This document shows positions 1 to 8,333 of a stretch of DNA of 64,000 nucleotides, piece by piece. The notes under the pieces were generated by a model. The model saw only the letters and a list, made by a program, of their open reading frames with translations. It searched no databases and was not told where the DNA came from. Each line of letters opens with the position of its first letter. The stretch's first letter is position 1. Both the position numbers and the translations under genes were made by a program. Origin of the DNA: Lachnoclostridium sp. An181 (GTDB lineage: Bacteria > Bacillota > Clostridia > Lachnospirales > Lachnospiraceae); assembly GCF_002160325.1 (NCBI RefSeq), contig NZ_NFKJ01000013.1, positions 1 through 64,000 on the forward strand, read 5' to 3'.

Positions 1-3
1 TTT

Positions 4-32
4 ATTATATCTCATTCATTTTTGTTTGTCAA
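4..32 (-). promoter_or_regulatory. Near-perfect sigma-A promoter firing leftward out of the window
   Basis: On the minus strand TTGACA (27-32) is separated by exactly 17 bp from TATAAT (4-9), an exact consensus match. An A/T-rich tract lies immediately upstream and resembles an UP element. The transcribed gene lies beyond position 1, so its identity cannot be seen. Confidence 0.8.
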
Positions 33-99
33 GAACTTTTTTATTTATTTTTTCAAGTCCTTTCCAAACTCCTCCGCCGCTCTTTGCGACAGCCATATT

Positions 100-128
100 A
101 GATTATCATATATAAGCACCTTTGTCAA
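100..128 (-). promoter_or_regulatory. Second upstream promoter of a tandem pair
   Basis: On the minus strand TTGACA (123-128) is followed after 17 bp by TAATCT (100-105); a GATAAT overlaps it with a shorter spacer. It lies about 95 bp upstream of the consensus promoter at 4-32. Paired strong promoters about 90 bp apart are typical of Firmicute rRNA operons, so this may be the P1 of such an operon (inference). Confidence 0.55.
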
Positions 129-167
129 CCAATTTTTTGATTTTATTTTGAATGCTTTTTTGATAAC

Positions 168-199
168 CAAAAAGCCCACTGCTCTCACAGTGGACTTTA
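168..199 (-). terminator. Rho-independent terminator of the LysM-DUF5711-cvpA operon
   Basis: On the minus strand a 10-bp stem (AAGTCCACTG / CAGTGGGCTT, with one G-U pair) is followed by TTTTTGG. It lies about 75 bp past the cvpA stop and just upstream of the two leftward promoters. Confidence 0.7.
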
Positions 200-272
200 A
201 TTTTATCATGCCATTTTTATTTTTGTCAAGTCTTATTCTCATCTTTATTAAACTTTTTTTCATAACACCGCA

Positions 273-1100
273 TTATCTGAATTTCATCAGCATATCCATA
301 ATATAGTTGTGTTCATATAAAAACTGTAGTATGGAATTGTCTTGTATCATTGTCATGCAGTCTTTTCCCCACTGGAAATTATATCCGAGTGTGATGACAA
401 GGAAAGCTGTCCACACGATCACCAGCCAGATGGCAATCCCCAGTGCCCCTCCGGCCACACGATTGAGGCCGTGAATCACCGGCAGATCCGAAATGATCCC
501 TGCAATGAAGAGAATCATACGGATAATAATGGAAATTAAGATAAAAGTAATGACAAACGCAATAATATCGAGAACAACCTTTGCCAGGTACGCACTCACA
601 TAGTCTACAAAATTATCCACTCCCAGCTCTTTGTAGACTTCCTCATTATTGTTTGCCCTCAAACCATCCTTAAAAACCTCCGGCAAGTCAGCGCTCTGAA
701 TGGCCTTCACCTGTTCCTCCCGCGGGATCTCAACTGTTTTTGCGAGCTCTTTCAATTTCTCATCCGTAAGACCGTATTTTGACAAATCTATTTTCGACAA
801 ATCCACGTCTCCCGGAAGATCTGTCCCGGTGAGTTCTTTAAACTTCTGTCTGAGCATTTCATTGCCTGTCTGCTTTGCCTCAGACACAAAGATACTCTCA
901 CACTTTTCCTGTATCATATCATCTATTGGAGTGAGTGTGTGCAGCGCTTTGCTGACATACGGCGTGGCAAGCACCACAAGCACGATTGTTGCAGCCGTGG
1001 CAGCCACAGACACAATAATTTTAATAAATCCTCTGATGTACCCTACTATCACGCAGATGAGAAACAGTATCCCAACTGCTATCAATAACCAATTATTCAT
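273..1100 (-). CDS. CvpA family membrane protein
   Basis: A 275-residue membrane protein. The N-terminal hydrophobic pair at about residues 5-48, including the GYIRGFIK segment, matches the CvpA/colicin-V-production family. A charged stretch of about 120 residues follows (about 65-185), then two more membrane segments near 185-210 and 220-245. CvpA proteins are linked to envelope integrity, but their biochemistry is not settled. The hydrophilic insert makes it longer than the usual ~165 residues, as is common in Clostridia. It is the last gene of a three-gene operon, 10 bp after the DUF5711 gene, with a GGAG site before its ATG. Confidence 0.8.
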   Translation of the reverse strand: MNNWLLIAVGILFLICVIVGYIRGFIKIIVSVAATAATIVLVVLATPYVSKALHTLTPIDDMIQEKCESIFVSEAKQTGNEMLRQKFKELTGTDLPGDVDLSKIDLSKYGLTDEKLKELAKTVEIPREEQVKAIQSADLPEVFKDGLRANNNEEVYKELGVDNFVDYVSAYLAKVVLDIIAFVITFILISIIIRMILFIAGIISDLPVIHGLNRVAGGALGIAIWLVIVWTAFLVITLGYNFQWGKDCMTMIQDNSILQFLYEHNYIMDMLMKFR

Positions 1101-1110
1101 CTTCGCTCTC

Positions 1111-2346
1111 CTATTTCGTCAGCCTCATTTCCTTCAGGCCGCTCATTGTTATCGCACAGTACTTGTTCATACCCTCGGATGGAAATATGTTCACAATATC
1201 CTCTTCCAGTTCGCCTTCAAAACGGTGTACCCCCTTTGCAGTAAAAATGCTGCACTTCTTTCCATCGTAGAGGATAACTTCATCTCCTTCTATCTTCATA
1301 TTCCCGTACTCGCTGTCCAGCTCCTTCAAAAAAAGCTCTTTTCCATTTGCTGTGTAGACCCCCAGCACGTCACTGCCGCTTTTGCCCTTGAAAATAATTC
1401 CGATATAATCTTTATTGTAAAATAGACTTTTTACTTCTTTGTCAAACTTGACCGTTTCATTTACCTTTGGCCGCCTGGTCCCCTGACAGAGGATCATCTG
1501 TTTTGAGCCTACCATCACAGACTCGTCGCCTCCCATAAAAAATACGGATGGAATCACCTCGTCTTTGTATGTAAACTCCTCTGATTTATAATCACCCTCC
1601 CCTTTTGGATCACCTCCGAAATCATAGTACACGACTTTTGATGTCAGAACATTTTCCTCCACCAGCAGATAAGAGACCGCAAGAATATAACCGTCCCTTG
1701 AAATCGCAATATCCACCGGGTATCCGGCTGTCCGGAATGATGATCTGTTTTCCACCAAAATATTTCCGGCCGCATCATAACAGACAACCTCCGCCGTGCT
1801 CTCCTCTTTCAGAAGAACGCTCACGATCCCCTGTCCGGAGACAACCACTTTCTGAATAGGCTTTGTTGTCTGTATCTTTCCTTTGAGCCCCTTTTTGTCA
1901 AATACCAGGATCTCATTTCCTCCAATATCTGCAACCGCTGCGGACTCTTCGCTTACTTTTGCCTCTGGATCGTGCAGCTGACACGCATGACTCCACTTTT
2001 CCTTTCCGCGCGTATCCATAAGACTTACTTTGTCGAGCCCATATCTTAAAATTCCATCTGCAAAAGTAATATACTTATCCTGCGCGAACTCACTGCCATC
2101 CGCCGTGTAGACAACATCCATATCAGTATATTTGTGAAATGTGATAAACAGGTAGACTCCTGTTATCAAAAACATAATGGCTGCAAATGCAATCAACATG
2201 TGTTTTTGAAATTGCTTTTTCCTGAATCCATCCCGCCTTCTCACTGTTTCCCTCGCTTTTGCTCTCTTTGGAACTCTTCGCTCAAGCATTGCCACCTCTT
2301 CTTCTTTCACAACCCTTAAGTTTGGATTTCTCTTTTGTTTTGCCAT
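1111..2346 (-). CDS. DUF5711 family membrane-anchored protein
   Basis: A 411-residue protein with a basic cytoplasmic N terminus of about 48 residues, one membrane segment near 50-70, then an extracytoplasmic part of about 340 residues. That part has repeated short strands of the type GxxxVLLxxxxxVVCYDxxG, suggesting a beta-propeller-like fold. The pattern fits DUF5711, found in Lachnospiraceae next to CvpA and LysM genes. No catalytic motif is visible and the function is unknown. The order LysM - DUF5711 - CvpA suggests an envelope role. An AAGGTGG site precedes the ATG. Confidence 0.75.
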   Translation of the reverse strand: MAKQKRNPNLRVVKEEEVAMLERRVPKRAKARETVRRRDGFRKKQFQKHMLIAFAAIMFLITGVYLFITFHKYTDMDVVYTADGSEFAQDKYITFADGILRYGLDKVSLMDTRGKEKWSHACQLHDPEAKVSEESAAVADIGGNEILVFDKKGLKGKIQTTKPIQKVVVSGQGIVSVLLKEESTAEVVCYDAAGNILVENRSSFRTAGYPVDIAISRDGYILAVSYLLVEENVLTSKVVYYDFGGDPKGEGDYKSEEFTYKDEVIPSVFFMGGDESVMVGSKQMILCQGTRRPKVNETVKFDKEVKSLFYNKDYIGIIFKGKSGSDVLGVYTANGKELFLKELDSEYGNMKIEGDEVILYDGKKCSIFTAKGVHRFEGELEEDIVNIFPSEGMNKYCAITMSGLKEMRLTK

Positions 2347-2411
2347 TTCATGTCCACCTTTGATTCTTTTTATCTATACTCCGTGTTTCTTAAGTATAGC
2401 ACAGTTTTTCT

Positions 2412-3446
2412 TTAAGGTAGTAATAATTTTTGTCCGATATAGATTAAGTCATCATCGGAAAGTCCGTTCATTTTGCAGATTGCTTCCACATGACTGGAAT
2501 CTCCATATATTTTTCTGCTTATCTTTGCAAGCGTGTCACCTTTTTGCACAATATAAAAGTCATCCTCGTCCACTCCATTTGAAGGATCTGTTTGTTCTGT
2601 TCCTTTGTTTTTTTCTTTTTCAGTCTCTGTCTCATTTTTTTCGCCTGTATCTACATTTTTCTTTTGCTCTTTTGCGCTGCTCCCGACATTTTCGGAGAGA
2701 ACCTCCAGTGAACTTTGCACGGACTTCATTCGGTCATAATTATTGATCATGGTTACGCCGATCACAAGAACAACCAGTACAAGAAATGCACTTGCCATGT
2801 ACATAAATCGGTTCGATTTTTTCTGTTCCTGGAACTGTGTCTTTTCCTGGACTATGTCACGAAAACTCTTCGCAGCCTTATCTTCAATAACTTCACTGGG
2901 TGTCATCCCTATGCGGTCCCTTCTTGCAACCATATAGTTCTGCATGTCCGGATTCTTTTCATAAAAAATGTAATATCCCCCAAGCTGCATAAGATCATGG
3001 TATTTATATGTATAGATCTGCTCTTCCTGTTCCCCTTGTTTTCGTATAATAAAAAGAGTGCTGCCCTGCGGAAAATATGTCTCCTGAAGGTTCAGGATGC
3101 TCTCATCCATTTTCACGGACAATTCTCCCGGGAATAAAAACCAGCCTATCAGTTTCCCCTGTGGAAAAAACTCTCCGCATTCTTCCTTTGTCTTATCAAA
3201 ACTTTCTCTGGTGAATCCTATATTTCCATCTTTTGTATCCAGCTCATTTATCTTTACGGCACCTGTTATGTACACATATTCCTGTTCTTCATCCTGAACA
3301 CTCTCTCCGATCAGGACCGCGCCCATTGGTTCCACGGAACCATTGCACTGATTCAAGAATGTATCCACATAATCCTCCATATAAACCTTCGGACTGTCGC
3401 TGACATTTCCGATTTGCCTTACATTTTTTGGCAGCTGTCTTTTCAT
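2412..3446 (-). CDS. LysM protein with an MPN/JAB-like N-terminal domain
   Basis: A 344-residue protein when started at the ATG placed 8 bp after GAGG; an ATG three codons earlier is too close to that site. Residues about 20-160 look like an MPN/JAB fold (GAVLIG, then IGWFLFPGE and a later ESILNLQ), but the zinc-binding HxHP of active JAMM proteases is replaced by FLFPG. A membrane helix lies near 214-235, an acidic/lysine-rich linker near 255-290, and a single C-terminal LysM near 298-344 (VQKGDTLAKISRKIYG). LysM binds peptidoglycan, so the protein probably spans the membrane with LysM outside. The MPN assignment is my inference from the pattern. Confidence 0.65.
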   Translation of the reverse strand: MKRQLPKNVRQIGNVSDSPKVYMEDYVDTFLNQCNGSVEPMGAVLIGESVQDEEQEYVYITGAVKINELDTKDGNIGFTRESFDKTKEECGEFFPQGKLIGWFLFPGELSVKMDESILNLQETYFPQGSTLFIIRKQGEQEEQIYTYKYHDLMQLGGYYIFYEKNPDMQNYMVARRDRIGMTPSEVIEDKAAKSFRDIVQEKTQFQEQKKSNRFMYMASAFLVLVVLVIGVTMINNYDRMKSVQSSLEVLSENVGSSAKEQKKNVDTGEKNETETEKEKNKGTEQTDPSNGVDEDDFYIVQKGDTLAKISRKIYGDSSHVEAICKMNGLSDDDLIYIGQKLLLP

Positions 3447-3604
3447 TCCATTCACCTCATCTTACATATTTTTTTCAAGGATAACACATCCTCTTTGCCG
3501 AATTTATCAGTTACTGTCAGCGTGTCCGAAAAGTTTTCGACAGCACCTCCCTCCCTTATTGAAAATCATACAGTATCATTCAAAGAAAACTCGGATTATG
3601 ACAG

Positions 3605-3640
3605 AAAAAAGGCGTTGACCCCAAACGGAATCAACGCACT
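3605..3640 (-). terminator. Terminator of the surface phosphoesterase gene
   Basis: On the minus strand GCGTTGA and TCAACGC form a 7-bp stem with a 12-nt loop, followed by CTTTTTT. It lies about 15 bp past the stop codon. The rest of the gap up to 3446 is about 160 bp with no gene visible; it should hold the promoter of the LysM operon. Confidence 0.8.
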
Positions 3641-3653
3641 CTTTTCATTAAAT

Positions 3654-6600
3654 TTATCCTCTTTTTCTTCTGAATGCCGCAAATGCCGCAAGTGCTATGG
3701 CAGCCCCTGCTGCAAAGGGGAGTGCTGTTGTCTCATCTCCTGTTTTTACGGATTTCTGTGTGTTGGATGTTGTATTGTTTGCAGATGTTGAAGTTATTGT
3801 CGCTTTTTCTTCATTTCCTGCTGCCGGCTGTGCCCCTGCGTTTGCTACTGTCTCCCCTTTTACCGGTGTCAGTTTTGCAATCGCGCCTTCCAGCTCTGCC
3901 ATGGATGCATCCACTGTTTCTTGTGTTGCATTTTCATCTGCAAGCACTTCCCTGGCAGATGCCAAAGCAGTGCGCATTACTGCAAAGCTTTCCGCCTCAT
4001 AATCATGCTCTGCAAATCCTTCTGCCTGTGCTACAAGATTTTCCAGGGCATTTTTGTCTGGTTTAAGCTGCATATCTGCCATTGCTGTCATAAGGTTTTT
4101 CCATGCTGCAGTTACTTCTTCCTGCATTGCGTCCCCATCGTCAAGTACCTTTCTTGCTTCATCTAAAGCTTTGGTAAACTCCTCTTTTCCTTCATCAAGA
4201 TATGCATCTATATTTTCTTCCATTGTCTTGGCAAGCACAATTACTTTTTCAAGGTCTGCCTTATCTGCTTTTTTGAAGGACAGATACTGCATGGATTTGA
4301 TCAGTTCTTTCCATGCGTCGTCAATCATAGTCTGTGTAACTGTTGTATCACCATTTTGGACTTTTGTATAAATATCATTTGCATTTTTGTATGCTTCTTC
4401 AAATCTTGCTTTTACGGAGTCGATCACATCTTCTGTTTCAACGTCTTTTGCAAGTTCCAGTGCGTATTCCAAAACTGCTGTGGAAAGTTCTCTGTGAACC
4501 GGCTGATTTTCTACTTTCTCCACACATTCCTTCAATTCGAGATATGCCTGCAGCATATTGTCAACAGTTGACTGTTTTGCATTTTCTACTGCATCTTTTA
4601 AGTTTTGTGTTAAAACTTCATCGTAAATCTGCTCGTCTTCATTGTCTTCTATTTTCTGTAACAGATACTCCGCATAGAAAATAGCCTCCTGTACAAGCGC
4701 ACTGGAATCTCCCGTCACATTGTAGTATGTCTGGATGTCTTCTTCACTTAAAGGACGGTTCCACATTTCCAGCTCATCCATATCAAAGCCAATGTTTCCG
4801 TATGCTCCTCCGCCGTCTACACCAAGCAGCATATTTAAATTACTTGTCATATCCCCTATTTCTGCAATAGATGTTTCTTTGTACAGCACACCGTCCATAT
4901 ATGTTCTTGCAACCTGATTGGTCCGGTCGATCGTAAATGTCATCATATGCCAGCTGCCCTTGTACTGAGGTACTTGTCCTGTCGCGTAAACACCATTTGC
5001 GTCATCTCCAAGTGTAAACTCGATTTTTTCTGTGTTTGAACCTTCCGGGGCAATATTGATTCCTTTTCTGTACCAGTTTGTCCAGTTTTTATTGCTGAGA
5101 ATAGAACCATATCCATTACAGGAATTTACTTTTGTCCAGAAATTGATCGTCAAGTCTTTGTCCACGCCCAGATTCCACTCTTCACGATTTCCAAGGTCCA
5201 CATAATCGTTTCCGCTGCCTCCGATCGTCACAGCTTTTCCAAAATCTGAACGGTAACTTTCTGTATAATCCACATTTCCATGTGCAGCCGCATCTTTCTG
5301 TCCGATTTCATCTGTGAGACTGCCTTCAAAATTCATCTCAAAGAATTTTCCGTTTTCAATATCATCCGGCAGCACGGTTCCACCGTCTATTTCCGGAAAA
5401 CTTAATTCTCCCGCGGTCCGGAAAGTTCCTGTCAGCGGTTTTTCACTTCTATTCCCAAAATCATCCACAGCATAAATTTCTACTGAATAAATCCGCCCTG
5501 GTTCAAGCCCTTCAAATTCAAACAGCATGGTGTTTGGTCTGTAGTAATATCTTGACAGAGAACGGAAAGTTCCGTTCACTGATTTTTGGGCAGGTTCTCC
5601 TTTGACCGGAATCTGTTTTACTTTCATGGCAGCGAATTGATTTGTAAAAGAATCTTTGACACTTACTTCATAATGATTGACCAGCTGATCATCCTGCGCA
5701 TGATCGAATCCAAACGTCAGACCTGTTTCTGTTACATTGGATGTGTGGATTTGCGCAGTCTCTTCAAACCATGGCGCAATTTTACTTCTCTGGTCATCTG
5801 TATAACGGAATCCTTCTTTCCCATTTGTTGTATCTATGATCCAAGGCATTCCGATCCATCTTTCATTCGATACATCAAATCGGCGGATAACTGTTGTTCC
5901 ATCCTCCAAAACAGAGATAAAGTTACATGTTTTCTCCGGTATCTCTAAGTTTCCGGTATCCAGATATCCCCCTTCTATAAAATCTCCCGGCACGTCTTTG
6001 TAGATATAATTCATGGAGCCATTCTCAACGACCGTAAAGTTTTTCTGATAAATTGCAGATTCTTCTTCTACCGGAAAATGTGTATGTGCTGAAAACAGCA
6101 TTGCCTGTGGATAATCGGCAAGGATATTTTGCACATCCATTCCCATCGTGTCGTATACTCCGGCCCACTGACCTCCAAGCGTTGTTCCCTGATATCCGCT
6201 GTGAGCCTGCACAAAAATCGGCTTTGTCGGATCATAATCACTGGCTGATGTAATCTCCTCCAGCGTTTTTTTCAGGAAATCCTGATAACCGCTCTGCTGT
6301 CCGCCGTATCCAAATGTACTTTCACCATTATAATCCAAAGTAATAAAATCATATCCATTTACTTTGGTGTGCAGATTTCCCACGTAGTTTGTCTCACTGT
6401 TTCCATAAAACCACTGTCCATCCTCTCTATGGTTTATATCAAACACATCTCCCATGACATCGGCAAAATCATGATTTCCACTGGCCAACATGACAACCGG
6501 TTCATAATCCCCGAAATTTTCCGTAAATACCTGATCCACTGCCGCATACCAGCCTTTTGCATAATCCTTTTCACTGCCAGGATCATTTCCTCCCACAACA

Positions 6601-6956
6601 TCTCCATTATCCATGATCGCATCTATTTGAAAATTCTTCTCATCCGCCCATTTTCGGATTCTCTGATACAGATAATTTTGCGCCTCATAACTTACTTTTT
6701 GTGTGTCAGAAATATCTTCCGGTTTTCCTCCAAATTCAGTATCTGACATTGTTAAAAATTCAATCTTTGTTTCTGCATCATTATACGCATTATTAGCCGC
6801 ATCGATTTTTTTCTGTGTGATTCCTTCACTTGTCTGTTTCGTTTCCTTTGCCTGCACCTTCATGGATGAAACCGCCGGAACTGAGTTTAGCAGGACTCCT
6901 CCTGCCACTGCAAGCACTGCGATCCTTTCGCATTTCTTTTTCCAAGATGTTTTCAT
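3654..6956 (-). CDS. Cell-surface metallophosphoesterase with LamG and FIVAR-like stalk
   Basis: An exported multidomain protein of 1100 residues. The start chosen is the ATG 9 bp after AGGAGG; the site itself would be codons 2-3 of a longer form. A signal peptide covers about 1-37. A calcineurin-like phosphoesterase domain follows (about 45-390) with GDVVGG, GNHDF and AHTHF. Motif I reads SDTEF, where the family usually has DxH. A fibronectin-like segment (about 405-520) and a LamG/concanavalin domain (about 535-720) precede a helical FIVAR-like stalk (about 825-1030). The tail SVKTGD plus hydrophobic helix plus RRKRG is a sortase-type anchor lacking LPxTG. It probably hydrolyses phosphoesters outside the cell; the substrate is unknown. 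Confidence 0.85.
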   Translation of the reverse strand: MKTSWKKKCERIAVLAVAGGVLLNSVPAVSSMKVQAKETKQTSEGITQKKIDAANNAYNDAETKIEFLTMSDTEFGGKPEDISDTQKVSYEAQNYLYQRIRKWADEKNFQIDAIMDNGDVVGGNDPGSEKDYAKGWYAAVDQVFTENFGDYEPVVMLASGNHDFADVMGDVFDINHREDGQWFYGNSETNYVGNLHTKVNGYDFITLDYNGESTFGYGGQQSGYQDFLKKTLEEITSASDYDPTKPIFVQAHSGYQGTTLGGQWAGVYDTMGMDVQNILADYPQAMLFSAHTHFPVEEESAIYQKNFTVVENGSMNYIYKDVPGDFIEGGYLDTGNLEIPEKTCNFISVLEDGTTVIRRFDVSNERWIGMPWIIDTTNGKEGFRYTDDQRSKIAPWFEETAQIHTSNVTETGLTFGFDHAQDDQLVNHYEVSVKDSFTNQFAAMKVKQIPVKGEPAQKSVNGTFRSLSRYYYRPNTMLFEFEGLEPGRIYSVEIYAVDDFGNRSEKPLTGTFRTAGELSFPEIDGGTVLPDDIENGKFFEMNFEGSLTDEIGQKDAAAHGNVDYTESYRSDFGKAVTIGGSGNDYVDLGNREEWNLGVDKDLTINFWTKVNSCNGYGSILSNKNWTNWYRKGINIAPEGSNTEKIEFTLGDDANGVYATGQVPQYKGSWHMMTFTIDRTNQVARTYMDGVLYKETSIAEIGDMTSNLNMLLGVDGGGAYGNIGFDMDELEMWNRPLSEEDIQTYYNVTGDSSALVQEAIFYAEYLLQKIEDNEDEQIYDEVLTQNLKDAVENAKQSTVDNMLQAYLELKECVEKVENQPVHRELSTAVLEYALELAKDVETEDVIDSVKARFEEAYKNANDIYTKVQNGDTTVTQTMIDDAWKELIKSMQYLSFKKADKADLEKVIVLAKTMEENIDAYLDEGKEEFTKALDEARKVLDDGDAMQEEVTAAWKNLMTAMADMQLKPDKNALENLVAQAEGFAEHDYEAESFAVMRTALASAREVLADENATQETVDASMAELEGAIAKLTPVKGETVANAGAQPAAGNEEKATITSTSANNTTSNTQKSVKTGDETTALPFAAGAAIALAAFAAFRRKRG
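3867..4484 (-). repeat. Shared stalk module, copy 1
   Basis: This encodes about 205 residues from STAVLEYALELAK to about AIAKLTPVKG. The same module, with the landmarks STAVLEYA, QYLSFK, DAMQ and MRTAL in the same order and spacing, occurs near the ends of the GH89 gene and of the gene cut by the right window end. Confidence 0.9.
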
Positions 6957-7032
6957 GTCTTCACGCCTCCTCATACTTCATTTTCTTTTCATCATCTTGC
7001 ACTTCAAATATAGGCGAAACAGTTTATAGGCA

Positions 7033-7060
7033 AATCAAGACCTTGAAAAACCTGTGTAAA
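7033..7060 (-). promoter_or_regulatory. Weak Pho-box-like repeats before the phosphoesterase gene
   Basis: On the minus strand TTTACA, TTTTCA and TTGATT recur at an exact 11-bp period (starts at 7060, 7049 and 7038), about 20-50 bp upstream of a TATATT that could be a -10. This resembles the better array before the alkaline phosphatase gene, but only one half-site matches TTNACA fully. Confidence 0.35.
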
Positions 7061-7093
7061 TTTTTTTCTCTTTTGTAAATAAAAATGTTTTCT

Positions 7094-8329
7094 CTATTCC
7101 ATTGGATTTTTTGCCGGAATGCCGGAAATCTCCTCTGTTTTTTTGTTCTTTCTCCAAAACTCTGTTTTTAACAGACGCAAAAGTTTGATCGAATGTTCTT
7201 TTTTGGTCAGCAAAATTCCTGCCGTCAAGGCAGTAAACGGCGCTACAGTTACAAGGCCGAAACTTCCCACAACCGTATCCAACACTTCTGATGCAACATA
7301 TTTATAGTTCAAAATATGGTCGATCGGCGTTCCTTGCGCCATAAATACCATGAGCAGCGTCACATATCCTCCGGAATACGCAAGCAAAAGTGTGGTAGTC
7401 ATTGTCCCCATGGCTGCACGGCCAACATTCATACCGGATCTGGCTGCTTCCTTCCACGAAATATCAGGCTTTTTTTCCACAACTTCATGGATGGCTGAAG
7501 TAATATCCACTGACAGATCCATCATTGCCCCGGATGCTCCGATAAATATACTGCTCATAAAAATAGCAGTCAGGTTCAAGTCCTGGAACCCACTGTACAA
7601 AAGAGACTCTGAATCCGGCATGACAGCTCCATGAATTTTAAACATGTCGGTAAATACAATACCCAAAATGCAGGTTGCCATAATCCCGAGCAAAGAGCCA
7701 AGGGAGGCGGTTACTGTCCTCCTGTCAAATCCATACACGAAGAAGATGATCATCACTGTCAAAAACGTAGTGATGAGAATTCCCACCCAGACAGGGGAAT
7801 ACCCTTTCAGATACGTTGGCACAAGAACTTTCCATATAGTCAATACTGTTATGGCAAAAGAAAAGATTGCCTGAAATCCATTTTTTCCGGCCACGATCAC
7901 CAAAAATACCGCAAAAACAGCGAGCAACAGAATCTCCTTGTCAAGTCTGAAATGGTCCGACATGACCGCAGAAGTGATCTCCTGATCATCATTATAACTG
8001 ATCGTAACAAACGCTTTATCGTTCACCTTGTAAATTTTATCTTTTTCCAGAGAACCGCTCAAAAAATTTACACCGGTTATTTCTTTTCCTTTAAACATTC
8101 CGTTTTGAATGCGCATTTTGCATGATTGTTCTCCCGACTGGATCAGTCCGGAAGTTTTTACTGTTGAATTATCAACTTCCGTTACCAGGCCAACCGCACG
8201 TTCCGTTCCCTGATAAATCAAGGCATCCTCATAGCCTGTTGGTATGGCTATGAGGATTAAAATTACAACGAGACCGATCACAATATTTAGGAGCAAAGAA
8301 TTTTTCTTTGTGAAAAAAATCTGTTTCAT
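7094..8329 (-). CDS. YibE/F family multi-pass membrane protein
   Basis: A 411-residue membrane protein of the YibE/F family. One helix lies near 13-33, followed by an extracytoplasmic segment (about 35-130) and about seven to eight helices in the C-terminal two-thirds; the stretch MDLSVDITSAIHEVVEKKP sits in a loop. The family is described as transporter-like and has no firmly assigned substrate. The start codon lies 4 bp after the alkaline phosphatase stop, so the two genes are almost certainly co-transcribed. This suggests a role linked to phosphate stress or to the products of the phosphatase (inference). Confidence 0.8.
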   Translation of the reverse strand: MKQIFFTKKNSLLLNIVIGLVVILILIAIPTGYEDALIYQGTERAVGLVTEVDNSTVKTSGLIQSGEQSCKMRIQNGMFKGKEITGVNFLSGSLEKDKIYKVNDKAFVTISYNDDQEITSAVMSDHFRLDKEILLLAVFAVFLVIVAGKNGFQAIFSFAITVLTIWKVLVPTYLKGYSPVWVGILITTFLTVMIIFFVYGFDRRTVTASLGSLLGIMATCILGIVFTDMFKIHGAVMPDSESLLYSGFQDLNLTAIFMSSIFIGASGAMMDLSVDITSAIHEVVEKKPDISWKEAARSGMNVGRAAMGTMTTTLLLAYSGGYVTLLMVFMAQGTPIDHILNYKYVASEVLDTVVGSFGLVTVAPFTALTAGILLTKKEHSIKLLRLLKTEFWRKNKKTEEISGIPAKNPME

Positions 8330-8333
8330 AATT

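Noticed and set aside
45-263. A 72-codon minus-strand frame at the left edge
   Set aside because: It runs through a terminator and two consensus promoters, has no ribosome site and low-complexity AT-rich composition.
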